Assembly: GCA_949751835.1 (NCBI GenBank)
Contig: CATKHK010000077.1
Span: 150,363 to 214,362, forward strand
Source of the DNA: Blepharisma japonicum
Lineage: Eukaryota; Ciliophora; Heterotrichea; Heterotrichida; Blepharismidae
Length of the DNA: 64,000 bases
Reading direction: 5' to 3'
In this document: positions 1 through 9,416 of the stretch, piece after piece
Position numbering within the stretch: the first letter of the stretch is position 1
How the letters are laid out: every line of letters begins with the position of its first letter
Made by a program: the position numbers and the translations under genes
Notes under the pieces: model-generated
What the model saw: only the letters and a program-made list of their open reading frames with translations
Database searches by the model: none
Told to the model about the DNA's origin: nothing

Positions 1-2
1 GA

Positions 3-818
3 ATGTATGGAAAAGACTCCGCCTCAAGACAGCCCCATAAAGACCAAGTCCACGAGTACCCTACAGAAACCTTTAAAAAGGCTGGAGAAGAGCCTAACAT
101 TCAGGCCAAAAAAGCCCACGAAATTGGGCAAAAACCAAAAAATGAAATTAAAATGGCTAAAGAAATGGATTTACTTGAAGATTTACCAAATAAAATTGAG
201 TTTGATTTATTACCAGGAAATGTGAAGCCTGCCAGGGCTAAGCTGAAAGATGATTTTTTAGAGCTCGGCGCAGAAGAAAATAAAGACTCGGATTTATTAA
301 GTTTGGAAGGTTTAGATATAAAAGCGAGCGAAAATGCATTTGATACTATTTTTGATAATAAGCCAAAACCTGCTAATAAAGCTGCTACAGATTTAGATCT
401 TTTTGCAGATATTCAGAAAACTGATAATAAAACTAAACCAGCTGGGAGTTCACTCAATATGGATCTTTTTGCAGATATGCCGAAGTCAGCAAGCTTTACT
501 GGGGATATTTTTAGTAAGCCAGCGGTAAATATAACAAATAAGCAGGCCAATCCTTCGTCATTTGATTTTGCGAATAGCAATAAGGACTTATTTGCAGGCG
601 CAAAACCGCAGCCGGCTAGCAGCTCAAATCCTTTAGACTCGCTATTTAGTCTGGATACAATGAAAACTCAAGCAAAAAGTGTGACTAGCACAAGTGCGCA
701 GCCGGAGCTTTTTCGCATTCAGCAAAACCCTAATAAAAATACAGAAAGTTTAATGAATTCATCACAGTCAACTAGCAAAAAAGAAGAAAAATCAGCCTTT
801 GATGATTTATTTTCATAA
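3..818 (+). CDS. C-terminal part of an endocytic adaptor-like protein (clathrin/AP2-binding tail), partial
   Basis: This frame is open to the window edge, so the true start may lie upstream; the first ATG in the window is at base 3. The 271 residues are low-complexity, polar and rich in Asp, Lys, Asn and Ala, as expected of an unstructured tail. Repeated DLFAD motifs (about residues 130-160) plus further DLF and FDDLF motifs resemble AP-2 ear-binding signals. LLSLE (about residue 100) fits the clathrin-box pattern L-hydrophobic-x-hydrophobic-D/E. Such motif strings are known in the tails of epsin- and AP180-like adaptors that link cargo and membrane to the clathrin coat. No ENTH or ANTH fold is visible here, because it would be upstream. 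The gene ends in TAA. Function is inferred from motifs only; another disordered protein is possible. Confidence 0.5.
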   Translation: MYGKDSASRQPHKDQVHEYPTETFKKAGEEPNIQAKKAHEIGQKPKNEIKMAKEMDLLEDLPNKIEFDLLPGNVKPARAKLKDDFLELGAEENKDSDLLSLEGLDIKASENAFDTIFDNKPKPANKAATDLDLFADIQKTDNKTKPAGSSLNMDLFADMPKSASFTGDIFSKPAVNITNKQANPSSFDFANSNKDLFAGAKPQPASSSNPLDSLFSLDTMKTQAKSVTSTSAQPELFRIQQNPNKNTESLMNSSQSTSKKEEKSAFDDLFS

Positions 819-912
819 GACTAATTACAAATTATTTAAATTTATACGTTTTGAAATAAATCTTTAATATTTAATTTATTATTTAAATCACATATTGCTA
901 AATTGTAATAAA

Positions 913-1590
913 ATGGAGACTGTGGATCCAAACGAGACTCTCTACATCCAAAATCTCAATGAAAAAATCAAATCTGATGGTAAATTTTATATAGAAATGA
1001 GGGTTTTACTCTATCAACTATTCGCACAATACGGCACAGTCTTAGAAGTCCAAACCCAAAAACAATACCGTATGAGAGGCCAAGCATTCGTAGTTTATGA
1101 CTCTAAAGAGGATGCTACAAATGCTATGAGACTATTACAAGGCTACAGTTTTCATGGAAAAACATTGGTAAGTTTCACCTAGAGAATTTCTTACTCAAAG
1201 GTAAAATCTGATATAATCACAAAACGTGAAGGAACATATATACCCCGTGATCATACAGAATCCACCTTCAAACGCCAGCACTTTTTCAGAAAACTTGAAG
1301 AAAAACAAGCCAAAAGACAAGGAATGCAGATAGAAATGCCCAGCAATGGCCATGCAGGGGCAAACCATATTTTATTTATTGAAAGAATTGATTCCAGCAT
1401 CCCTGAAAACGTGATTGCTTCTCTATTTTCTCTATACGAAGGATATAAAGAAGTAAGAATGATTCCTGAAAAAAGAGTAGCTTTTATAGAATTCGACGAA
1501 GATTTCCAAGCTGCTAAAGCTTTAGAAGGCTTAAATGGGTACAAAATCACAGAAAACTGCCAGCTTATCATTTCTTATGCTAAAAGATAG
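913..1590 (+). CDS. U1A/U2B''-type snRNP protein with two RRMs, one 15-nt intron
   Basis: The product resembles the U1A/U2B''/SNF family, which binds stem-loops of U1 or U2 snRNA in the spliceosome. Exons are 913-1167 and 1183-1590. RRM1 starts near residue 8 with RNP2-like LYIQNL and has RNP1-like RGQAFVVY. RRM2 has ILFIER and RVAFIEF. Between them lies a basic linker containing KSDIITKREGTY, close to the family sequence that follows RRM1. Splicing out 1168-1182 joins KTL to RISYSKVKSD without a stop; unspliced, the frame stops at the TAG that ends the intron. The ATG at 913 gives the sequence beginning METVDPNETLYIQNL; an upstream ATG at 895 is in frame but less likely. The stop is TAG. One protein may serve both the U1 and U2 roles, as in flies; the sequence does not separate them. 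Confidence 0.9.
1168..1182 (+). other. 15-nt spliceosomal intron
   Basis: GTAAGTTTCACCTAG begins with a consensus GTAAGT and ends in TAG. Its removal restores the conserved end of RRM1 in the U1A/U2B''-like gene. Introns of 15-16 nt are characteristic of heterotrich ciliates. Confidence 0.88.
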
Positions 1591-1678
1591 GTTTAAAATT
1601 GTATTTTCTTATATAGGCTAAGAGCTTGCCCTCAAACTCTTAAATAAAGGTAAGTTAAAGACTAATAGTTAGTAAAAC

Positions 1679-2518
1679 TTAAAATATCTCACAGCATTCA
1701 TGATGTACAGGCTGCTGATGGTTGCTTTCTACCCTTTCCACCTGCCTCACAGCTACATTTTTCAGCAACACCCCATCTCCATTTCCAGCCAACAAAATAT
1801 GTGTGTCCCTAAAACAAGGTATAAATTTATTACAACAAGAATTCATACACCTTTTATTTGTGGTAACTGCAGTGATAAATACTTTATCGTCGCCATTGTC
1901 AATCAAATTCACTTTGATGTCAACGTAGTCTTGGATTTCGTTTATTTCTTCAAGTTCAGGGATTTCTTGTTTTTTAAAAAATTTAAATTCGTTTCCAGGG
2001 CCAATATTTGCACCGAAGATGACGAAGACTCTTTGAGAGTCCGAGTCTTTTTTAAATTTACAAATCATGGCGTCGGGATCTTTGACCCCGCTTCCTCTTG
2101 TTATGATAAAAAATGCAGAGTCGCCGATCAGTCTAAAAGTCAAATTTAATTCGCAGGCGATGCTTTTAAGCGAAATAGTCGGTTTTGATCTTAATACTAA
2201 ATTTTGTATCGGAATTCCAAAATTATTCGGCTGAATTTCAAAAGGTCGAAAATTCCCCCTGACCTCAGAAAGTCCTTCAGACGAGTGACTATAAAAATTT
2301 GCGATTTCCCAGTTTGCAGGTTTCGGTATTTGTTGTGAAAAATTATCAGCTATAATAAGTTTGTTCAGAATATGCCTTTCAGTCTGCTGAAATTCTTCTT
2401 GGGAGTCTTTTTGTTCTTTTAAAGGAGACACTTGTCGGTCGGCTTGGATTTTCATAATAAGTTCTTGATTATAAAGCCGTGGTTGATGGGCTCTGAAGTC
2501 TAAAGATTTTGATCTCAT
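1679..2518 (-). CDS. Hypothetical protein, 279 aa
   Basis: A single open frame with an ATG start and TAA stop. The first 90 residues are polar and charged. From about residue 95 the sequence becomes beta-rich: alternating hydrophobic strands, then FVIFGANIGPGNEFKFF, a DYVDIKVNLIDNGDDKV segment and the late HILLAGNGDGVLLKNV strand pair. This suggests a jelly-roll or lectin-like sandwich. Cysteines cluster in RCMNSCCNKFIPC and at the C-terminus (ECCEIF). No signal peptide or membrane segment is visible. The last four residues, CEIF, could formally fit a CaaX box, but this is weak. I do not recognise a family. The gene runs convergent to the U1A/U2B''-like gene and tandem with the AP-2 mu gene, 36 bp away. 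Confidence 0.7.
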   Translation of the reverse strand: MRSKSLDFRAHQPRLYNQELIMKIQADRQVSPLKEQKDSQEEFQQTERHILNKLIIADNFSQQIPKPANWEIANFYSHSSEGLSEVRGNFRPFEIQPNNFGIPIQNLVLRSKPTISLKSIACELNLTFRLIGDSAFFIITRGSGVKDPDAMICKFKKDSDSQRVFVIFGANIGPGNEFKFFKKQEIPELEEINEIQDYVDIKVNLIDNGDDKVFITAVTTNKRCMNSCCNKFIPCFRDTHILLAGNGDGVLLKNVAVRQVERVESNHQQPVHHECCEIF

Positions 2519-2554
2519 GATTTGAATAATTGTTAGAAAATATTATGATTATTT

Positions 2555-3835
2555 TTATATTCTGTGCTGATATGATCCAGCTTTAGTTATGTAGCGGATC
2601 CACTTAGTAGGCTTATAATTGCTTTTTTCTATAACTCTTAAAAATCTGACTCGGAGGCCTGAAGAGGTAAACATAGGGACTTGGAAATCAATTGTTACGG
2701 GAGGCCGAGACCATGGTTTATCATTTGTAGTGGGAACTAAATTGACTGAGCCTCTTAACGTGTATTCACTGTCTCCAGGGAATCTTCTGATTCTCCATAC
2801 AACTGCACCTTGTTCTGGCTCAAGTCTAGCTTTTCCAGTGACTGCATATATATTGGTTTTTCCTGAATTTTTTGGGACTGGGATTTTTATTACCACATTA
2901 GACGCAAAAACATTCCTCTCAAAAAGTGCTTTAATTTTCAGCGAGATTTCTATCTTGTTTTTATCATACTCGTGCACTATAGGAATAAGCTTGAAAGGAA
3001 GATTCACGTTTTCAGTGACCCTATAAGTCATTAATTCAAAAACACCATCAGGTGGGATAAAAGTAATTGATCTGTCTCTATCAAATTTCCCTAGTCTTAC
3101 ACATTGGTGGAATTTTATATCATCAATAGCTATTCCTTTATCTCCAAGGACACTATTTCCATCCCCAGCCATTGCTAGCTTATCATTCATACCAAACTTG
3201 CATTCTGGCATAAAAGAAAGCAGGCTTTTTACCATGATTTGGCCTTGGACTTCACTACGCAAAACAGTGCCTTGGGATGACACGAGGACATGGAGACTTT
3301 CAATAACGTCTATATAAACTTCATTATTTTTGTGCCTAATATTATCAGGACGCCAACTAGTAATTCCTGTAGCTTGAATTAAAGCTCCTTGGATCTGATC
3401 ATCCCTAATAGACTTCCTTAACCCGCCTTGGGTGATGAATTGTTTTAACACCTCGGTCTCAGTCAGCTGGGGCAAGCCGAAATCCATAATTTCGTCCAAT
3501 AGCTCATAAATAAGCACATAATTTTTTTTGATTGCATTTTCATCAAATTCCCCATTAAAATAAGCTTTGAAAACCTCAACAGCTTTATATAGGAATTGAA
3601 GGATCATGGCGACGTTGATATTAGAAGCCGCTGCAGCTACCACAAAGATGTTGTTTTGAACTGTATGGATATAATGGACGCCATTTAAATAGACGATCGG
3701 CTGTTCTGATGCTTCTTTAGCTGCGACTACTTGGGTACAGAACTGGGAAACTTCAGTCCGGCTGACGTCGTCACGATATGACCTATAAATCAAGACTTCT
3801 CCACGAGAATTTAGAAATAATAAAGCACTAGCCAT
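2555..3835 (-). CDS. AP-2 complex subunit mu (clathrin adaptor medium chain)
   Basis: 426 residues, the usual length for mu adaptins. Residues 1-140 form the longin-like N-terminal domain (SRGEVLIYRSYRDD, then KNYVLIYELLDEIMDFGLPQ). Residues about 165-425 are the mu homology domain that binds Yxx-hydrophobic sorting signals: MPECKFGMNDK, IDDIKFHQCVRLGKFD, RSITFIPPDGVFELMTYR, and the C-terminal TKWIRYITKAGSYQHRI, which matches the end of AP-2 mu better than AP-1 mu. The protein acts at the plasma membrane in cargo selection for clathrin vesicles. The ATG at 3835 gives the expected N-terminus and the stop is TAA. No introns or internal TGA are seen. The neighbouring SNARE gene is also a trafficking gene, perhaps by chance. 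Confidence 0.92.
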   Translation of the reverse strand: MASALLFLNSRGEVLIYRSYRDDVSRTEVSQFCTQVVAAKEASEQPIVYLNGVHYIHTVQNNIFVVAAAASNINVAMILQFLYKAVEVFKAYFNGEFDENAIKKNYVLIYELLDEIMDFGLPQLTETEVLKQFITQGGLRKSIRDDQIQGALIQATGITSWRPDNIRHKNNEVYIDVIESLHVLVSSQGTVLRSEVQGQIMVKSLLSFMPECKFGMNDKLAMAGDGNSVLGDKGIAIDDIKFHQCVRLGKFDRDRSITFIPPDGVFELMTYRVTENVNLPFKLIPIVHEYDKNKIEISLKIKALFERNVFASNVVIKIPVPKNSGKTNIYAVTGKARLEPEQGAVVWRIRRFPGDSEYTLRGSVNLVPTTNDKPWSRPPVTIDFQVPMFTSSGLRVRFLRVIEKSNYKPTKWIRYITKAGSYQHRI

Positions 3836-3876
3836 TTCTTTATAAGAAATATATAACTTATCATAAGAATCGTCAA

Positions 3877-4702
3877 TTAAACTAAGAAAATAACGTAAAA
3901 CACAAAGAAAATCACAAAAATCATGAAAACTTTGATGCCTAAGTTCCTGTTGCTGGTGACATTTTGGTGGTATTTTTCTATTTCCTGTTTTCCTTTTTCT
4001 AAATTTAATAAAGCTTGATCAGTATTCTGGTCAATTCTTTCTACCATAAGCTGCTGCTCGTGTACAATTAAAGCTAATCTTTGGACCATCTGGGAGACTT
4101 CTGCCATTTGTTTTTCTACTTGTTCGACGCTATCAGCCCTGGCTTGGAGTTCTGATAAATCATCAATTTGTTCTTGCACATTACCACCTATAGTATTCTT
4201 ACTTTACTTCTAAAAAGCTTGGGATATCTTTTCTAGATAGCTCTACTTCGTTTACAGAGGAAATTTCTTTTTGCTTAAGTTTATTGTCTTTAAGAAGCTT
4301 GGTTCTAGTTTGGAGAAGTTTTTGGAAATCTTTGATGAGAGATAATAAGCGTTGCTGCAGGATTTCTTTGATAATTTCGGCACAGTCACCATCTATTTGG
4401 ACCCCTCGGACTTCTTCAAGCTTGATTTGGGAAACTTTTATGCTATCTTCAATTTGTTCGCTGAGCTGGTGGATACGAGAACTTTGGTTATTGAAAAGAG
4501 TGTTTTGCTTTGTTAGTTTGAATAAAGAATTGAGCATTTTGTGGGTTTCGACTAAAGAAAAATGCAATTTTCCAGCTTCGTTCATAAAGTGGCTGTCACT
4601 TGCTGAAATTTCAGAAGGCTGAAAGCGCTCTTGATAAGCAGACTTGAGAGGAGCTTTATAAGTTTGAGTAATAAGAAGAAGCTGAGGTGTAATATCAGTC
4701 AT
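3877..4702 (-). CDS. Syntaxin-5-like Qa-SNARE, in two frame-offset segments
   Basis: The upstream segment (4702 down to about 4199, 167 aa) is an Habc-like N-terminal region (KLTKQNTLFNNQSSRIHQLS, then helices). The downstream segment (about 4188 down to 3877) carries the SNARE motif, including QARADSVEQVEKQMAEV and VHEQQLMVERIDQNTDQALL, followed by NVTSNRNLGIKVF and a C-terminal membrane anchor. This order matches syntaxin 5, the Golgi/ER Qa-SNARE. A candidate 15-nt intron, GTAAGAATACTATAG (4188-4202), lies exactly at the break. Its removal, however, leaves the two segments one nucleotide out of frame, so either a base is missing in the sequence or the splice is unusual. Identity is confident; the exact gene structure is not. 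Confidence 0.8.
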
Positions 4703-4796
4703 TTTTATACAAAATTAATAAACAGCCCAAAATTATTTTAAATATATTTTCATTATTTATAAAAATAAACCAATTTACTATCATAATTTCTTATAA

Positions 4797-7736
4797 TTAA
4801 GCTAAAACCTGTAGGTTCGGGCATCTCAATCTTATGCTGTCTTGTGGGCTAATATAAGCTTCCTCCCTCATATATCCAATAATTTTCCTAAAACACTCAT
4901 CAAGGCATTCAAGTTCTTCAAAACTCTCGAAATAAGGCGTATTCCTCTTATAAAGCTGGAAAAGCTTGCTCAGTCCTACAGGCTCTCTAGGTTCAGATCT
5001 GGGAGGGAGCTCTACAGGCTCATTTTTTACTATTTGGGAGTTATGGATTTCTTCGTTTTCTTCGTCACTTTTTTTCTCTTCAACCTCTTCTTCTTCACCA
5101 TTAGCAGGCTTAGGGGGAGGATAATGGACGACTGGGATGTACTCAATTTCGACGTTTTGGGCGGATTTTCTGCTACAAATTCGAATTACACTGATGATCT
5201 CGCCAAGTTTTTCTTCGAGGGTAAGGAATGTGTCCATGCCTCGAGGGTATTCGTAAGGGTCTTCGGTTGAGCTGAAATGGGATAGGAGGATTAACTGAGA
5301 TCTGTAGGGGAGATATTTGTTTAAATAATCCTGGATTAGTGAAAATTTCAATGATAGTGGAAGCTGAATATGCTGAGATCTCATAGTCTGTATCAAATTT
5401 CCACGTTCAGACAGTGTATTAATTTCTTCAGCAATCACAATTTCCATATTGACATGGAAAATATCATAATTTATGCACAAATTTTCTATATAAGTTTCAT
5501 AGTGTTTGTGGCTATCCCCCTCAACAATAATAAACTTTTTACTGAAAATTGAGTTTAGGTATTCTTTTGTCCTAGAAATGGTTTTCGAGGTATCAATCTG
5601 ATAATAAATTTTAGTTTTCCAGCTATCTGGATCCAATTCATGATCATAATGCACTTTTAACGAGTCCAGCCATCCTAAAAACGGATTTTCTTTTGCCGCT
5701 GAATCTTTAAATAGTTCATGATGTTCTTCTGTCAGTTCATCCTCTTCCCCCAACTCTAAGCTGACAAACAGTCTTTTTTCTAAAATAGGAAGATCAGTCA
5801 CAGTATGCAAAACCGCATAAGGTGTCCCCATAGCTGCTATAAATTCCTCTTTAATTTTATTGAAATATTCCACATTTTTATCTTTTTCGACCACTTCTTC
5901 ATCTTCTTCATTTTCCTCTTTTTTTTCTTCTTCTGCTTCTAAAACCATAGTATCTGGTGGAAATCCGTCTAATAAAATAACTGCATTTGGCTTAGAAGCT
6001 TGGAAAACTAATTCTTCAATTATATCATGCCAGGTTACGTTTTCATATGGTTCTTCTTCGGTACTCTTTTTAGCTTTAATCTGCTCTGGGAGCTCTTCAT
6101 AATTAATAAGCTTATATTTGTGGTGCTCAGCGAGGTATTTAGCTATAGTGGATTTTCCGGTTAAATATTGCCCTAATACTACAATCCATTTTCCTTTTTT
6201 TCTATTAATTCGCTCTTGGAGATCGTGTTCAAAATACTTTAATCTTTCTTCTTCTGATAAGGCTGGATTATAGTAAATTTTGCTTACTCTATTGTCTTTG
6301 GCAAGGAAGGTGTCGATTTCTTCTTTGTCGAGCTCTGACATAGAGAAATCACTGGGGTTGTTAATTATATGGTAAATTTTGCTGATTTTTGCACAGTCTT
6401 TTTCGAAGAATTTTAACTCTTTTACGCTGGCTGGGAATTTGCCTTTTATGATGAATTTTTTGCCGAAGCTGGAACCGTTGTATAAGGAGTCTTGAATTAA
6501 GCTGACCAGCATCTTTTTAGGGACTATTTTTCCGTTTTCTATATACTGCATAATATTTTTGCCTTTGGGGGTTTGTCTTTTGCATATCAAAGTCATTGAT
6601 TCTTGTAAATTTACATCAGTGAACCCTAGCCCATGCAGATAATTAGAAAAACTCCCATCTTGGTCTTTTCTAATAATTACTACTTCTGGCTCCATATGAC
6701 CTGAAATCTGTTTCATTGAATTTTCTACAGTCAAATTTGCATTAATTTTCGCGAAATTTGGCTTTTTTTCTAATGCGTCTATGACTGGGGACATTTTTTT
6801 CATATAGCTTAAATACTCAACATTTATATTTGGGTTTGTAGACCTCTGCATTAATTCTTCTTTATATAGAGCAATGTAAAAAATTTTCTTAGGTTTTGCA
6901 TAAGCAAGCTCAAATTGTTTTAAATTGTAAAGAGTAGTTGGGAAACCTTCAATTAGAAATCTCATAGAGCTTGTCCTTTCCATTGTTTGCATAACTCTAG
7001 ATGATATAGAGTTGTCGTCTGTGATCCTTACAGGTCTTCCACTGACATCTCTGTCCCAAACGATGCTTTCTAAATCAATGAAGTGTAAGTTGTATTTTTC
7101 GGCCATTTTGGAGCCAATTGTGGTTTTCCCACAGCCAGGAGCACCGATTATCAAGAAGACTTCTGGTCTTATTGCGAGTTTGAATTTCTTGAAAGAAATT
7201 TCTGGGGTTCCAATTGCTTCTGTTTCTTTGACAGCTCCAAATTGTTTATAAAATTCAATGATTTCGTGCTTTTGGTTTAAATAATGCTCAATTTGTTCTA
7301 AATTTTTATTTCTACCTTGCAGCTGTTCAAAATAAGCTTGCTTATCATTAATGACAAAATGAACAATAAGTTTTATTTCAGCGATTCTTTTCTCGAACTC
7401 CAAAGCTTCATCTAGGCTTTTCAAAAATCCTGAAATTATGTATGAGTGGCTTGGGTTAATAGAAATTTCTCTTGAAAGTAAGCTTACTCTAATATCTTTA
7501 GAAGGAACATGGCCACCTTTAAGCATTTTTTCTATTTGTTGGCCTTCTTCGCTTCCTCGCTTGATTTCTGCCTGCATTAGAGCTTTCATTGAGATGTGGT
7601 AGCAGCCTTGCTCAGAGCTTAACCTTTCTGCTTGAGTTTTTTTCCCAGAAGATGAAGGACCGTGGAGAAATATGATTTTTGGATTTGGAAAGGCATTAGA
7701 AAAAACTGGATTTTTGTGAGTAACTGTTCTTTCCAT
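4797..7736 (-). CDS. Multi-domain adenylate kinase-like protein (AK9-like), 979 aa
   Basis: Three P-loop NTPase modules are visible. GPSSSGKKT is at residues 26-34, GAPGCGKTT at about 198-206, and GQYLTGKST at about 520. Each is followed by an NMP-kinase-like continuation (for example HFIDLES and LIEGFPTT after the second P-loop). More degenerate kinase-like segments lie between and after them. Acidic linkers (EEEKKEENEEDEE near residue 600, EEEEVEEKK near 900) separate modules. Several adenylate-kinase domains in series are typical of AK9 and related ciliary proteins, which buffer adenine nucleotides along axonemes. The first P-loop lacks the usual GxPGxGK spacing residues, so not every module need be active. 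ATG at 7736, TAA stop, no introns. The assignment to AK9 rather than another multi-AK protein is inference. Confidence 0.8.
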   Translation of the reverse strand: MERTVTHKNPVFSNAFPNPKIIFLHGPSSSGKKTQAERLSSEQGCYHISMKALMQAEIKRGSEEGQQIEKMLKGGHVPSKDIRVSLLSREISINPSHSYIISGFLKSLDEALEFEKRIAEIKLIVHFVINDKQAYFEQLQGRNKNLEQIEHYLNQKHEIIEFYKQFGAVKETEAIGTPEISFKKFKLAIRPEVFLIIGAPGCGKTTIGSKMAEKYNLHFIDLESIVWDRDVSGRPVRITDDNSISSRVMQTMERTSSMRFLIEGFPTTLYNLKQFELAYAKPKKIFYIALYKEELMQRSTNPNINVEYLSYMKKMSPVIDALEKKPNFAKINANLTVENSMKQISGHMEPEVVIIRKDQDGSFSNYLHGLGFTDVNLQESMTLICKRQTPKGKNIMQYIENGKIVPKKMLVSLIQDSLYNGSSFGKKFIIKGKFPASVKELKFFEKDCAKISKIYHIINNPSDFSMSELDKEEIDTFLAKDNRVSKIYYNPALSEEERLKYFEHDLQERINRKKGKWIVVLGQYLTGKSTIAKYLAEHHKYKLINYEELPEQIKAKKSTEEEPYENVTWHDIIEELVFQASKPNAVILLDGFPPDTMVLEAEEEKKEENEEDEEVVEKDKNVEYFNKIKEEFIAAMGTPYAVLHTVTDLPILEKRLFVSLELGEEDELTEEHHELFKDSAAKENPFLGWLDSLKVHYDHELDPDSWKTKIYYQIDTSKTISRTKEYLNSIFSKKFIIVEGDSHKHYETYIENLCINYDIFHVNMEIVIAEEINTLSERGNLIQTMRSQHIQLPLSLKFSLIQDYLNKYLPYRSQLILLSHFSSTEDPYEYPRGMDTFLTLEEKLGEIISVIRICSRKSAQNVEIEYIPVVHYPPPKPANGEEEEVEEKKSDEENEEIHNSQIVKNEPVELPPRSEPREPVGLSKLFQLYKRNTPYFESFEELECLDECFRKIIGYMREEAYISPQDSIRLRCPNLQVLA

Positions 7737-8296
7737 TTTATATAACCTAAAGGATTATCAAATTAAATTTAAAGAAATATGCAAAAATTTGATTATATTT
7801 TTCAAAGAAATATTTTATTATTAATTTTTCTTATATGAATATTGCATTCGAGCTAATATAAAAATATAATCATTTTTATAAATGTAAATGCGAATAAAAG
7901 TTCCAATAGAATAAATTTATAATAAAATCATCTAAAATAGGCTAAATATGAATTTTATAAATTCTTTTAATTTGGAGAGCAATTAAGAACTAGAAATTTG
8001 AAATAAAAATGGAAATTGTTTCTGATGATTATTAATCGCGGAAAATTAGCAAATTTCTGCAGATACATAGATATACTATTCAGCAACGCAAAAAATCGAA
8101 ACAATTAATTAGAAAATAAAATAGGAAAATTCATATGATCTTTAAATTTTATAATTAAAGTATCTTATAAGGAAGAAATAATTCACAGTGAGAAAACTAT
8201 AGATCTTAATGAATAAATCAATTTTGGATTGCGAGGTTTCAAATAATTTAAGCAATTATATACATTAATGATATTAGTAATAAAAAAAACTTTCAA
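7737..8296. promoter_or_regulatory. Divergent intergenic region
   Basis: About 560 bp of very AT-rich DNA between two divergently transcribed genes, so promoters for both should lie here. I see no open frame, repeat or recognisable motif. Confidence 0.4.
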
Positions 8297-9412
8297 ATGG
8301 AAAATGATCAAATTTTAAGCATCAACCCTGCATTTAAGCATTTATTAGACAAGTGCAATATTAATCCAAGTCATTTTAAATCAAAAAGTTTCGACACAAC
8401 AGAACCAATTCGAAACCAACAAAGGCTTAAATTGCATTTCGTTTCAAAATCAATAAATTCACTTCCAAAATATAAAATAACCAAAAATGAGTGTGCGATA
8501 AAATTTAAACCAGAAGATCTTGCCTCAATTAAGATTGCAATAAAAGACACTCTTAATGCAAATAAAAATTGTAAAATAGAAAATCATTATGAAATTTATG
8601 ATGGAGCAGAGTCTATACCAACTGAAAATACACAAGAAGACAAGCCAAAAACAGAAGGAAAATCAGTATTGAAATGAAAAGAAAATGTAATAGAAGACAT
8701 GAGAAATACTATATCTTATAAAGAGCTGATAAATTATAAAACTGGGGACTTAAAAAAGAAGAAAAAAACAACTCAAATAGCACAAGAACCTTTTTCTTGC
8801 CCAAATGTAAAATATGAACAAAAGATTATGGCATTAATCAGGCCATTTACTACCATAGCAAACCAACTTTGCAAAATGTCTTTTACAGAGTATTGTTCTT
8901 GGGAAACTTCAGATAATACTGGTATTAAAAAAACCAAACCAAAGGAAAAAACTAAAAAGCCAAAAAAATTTTGCAGAAACACCACAGCTCCTCCAGTTCA
9001 CAAAATTTTCGATTCTTTAGGACTAGTTAAATTAAGTGAAAAATTAAAAACTGGCAAAGCACACAGAAGCTCAAGTGAAATGAGAGCTACACAGCCAACA
9101 AACAATTCAAATGATGTCAATAAAAGCTATAATTACATTATAGAAACCTGTGAAAAAGAGCATTTCATTAATAAATCATTTGTAAAAGGGTTTAAACAAG
9201 AAGGTGTATCAATTGTAAATAAATTCAAACGCTTGAACCAAGAAAATGCAAGTGAAAAATTGAGGCTAAAAATATGGCAAAAAGAAGAAATTGTGAAATA
9301 TAAGAAAAATCTTAACGAGATGACAAAAACTCAAATGCTAGCTTTTAAATCGATAAATGAGAGAAGAATTTCGAAATGCAGCAATAGTGATAAATTACTG
9401 TTACATCCATAA
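8297..9412 (+). CDS. Hypothetical basic protein with in-frame TGA (Trp), 371 aa
   Basis: Two apparent frames (8297-8677 and 8699-9412) are one gene if the TGA at 8675-8677 is read as Trp: the frame continues through VLKWKENVIEDMRN without change. The next stop is TAA at 9410-9412. The product is rich in Lys, Asn, Ser and Thr and strongly basic, with KKKKKTT and KPKEKTKKPKKF patches. It contains a possible helical tail (SEKLRLKIWQKEEIVKYKKN). No known domain is recognised. It converges on the first array gene with only 4 bp between the two stop codons. Confidence 0.7.
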
Positions 9413-9416
9413 TAAT

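Noticed and set aside
8773-8985. A minus-strand membrane protein opposite the unknown basic gene
   Set aside because: Its hydrophobic look comes from Lys-rich codons read backwards; the plus frame is longer and continues through TGA on both sides.
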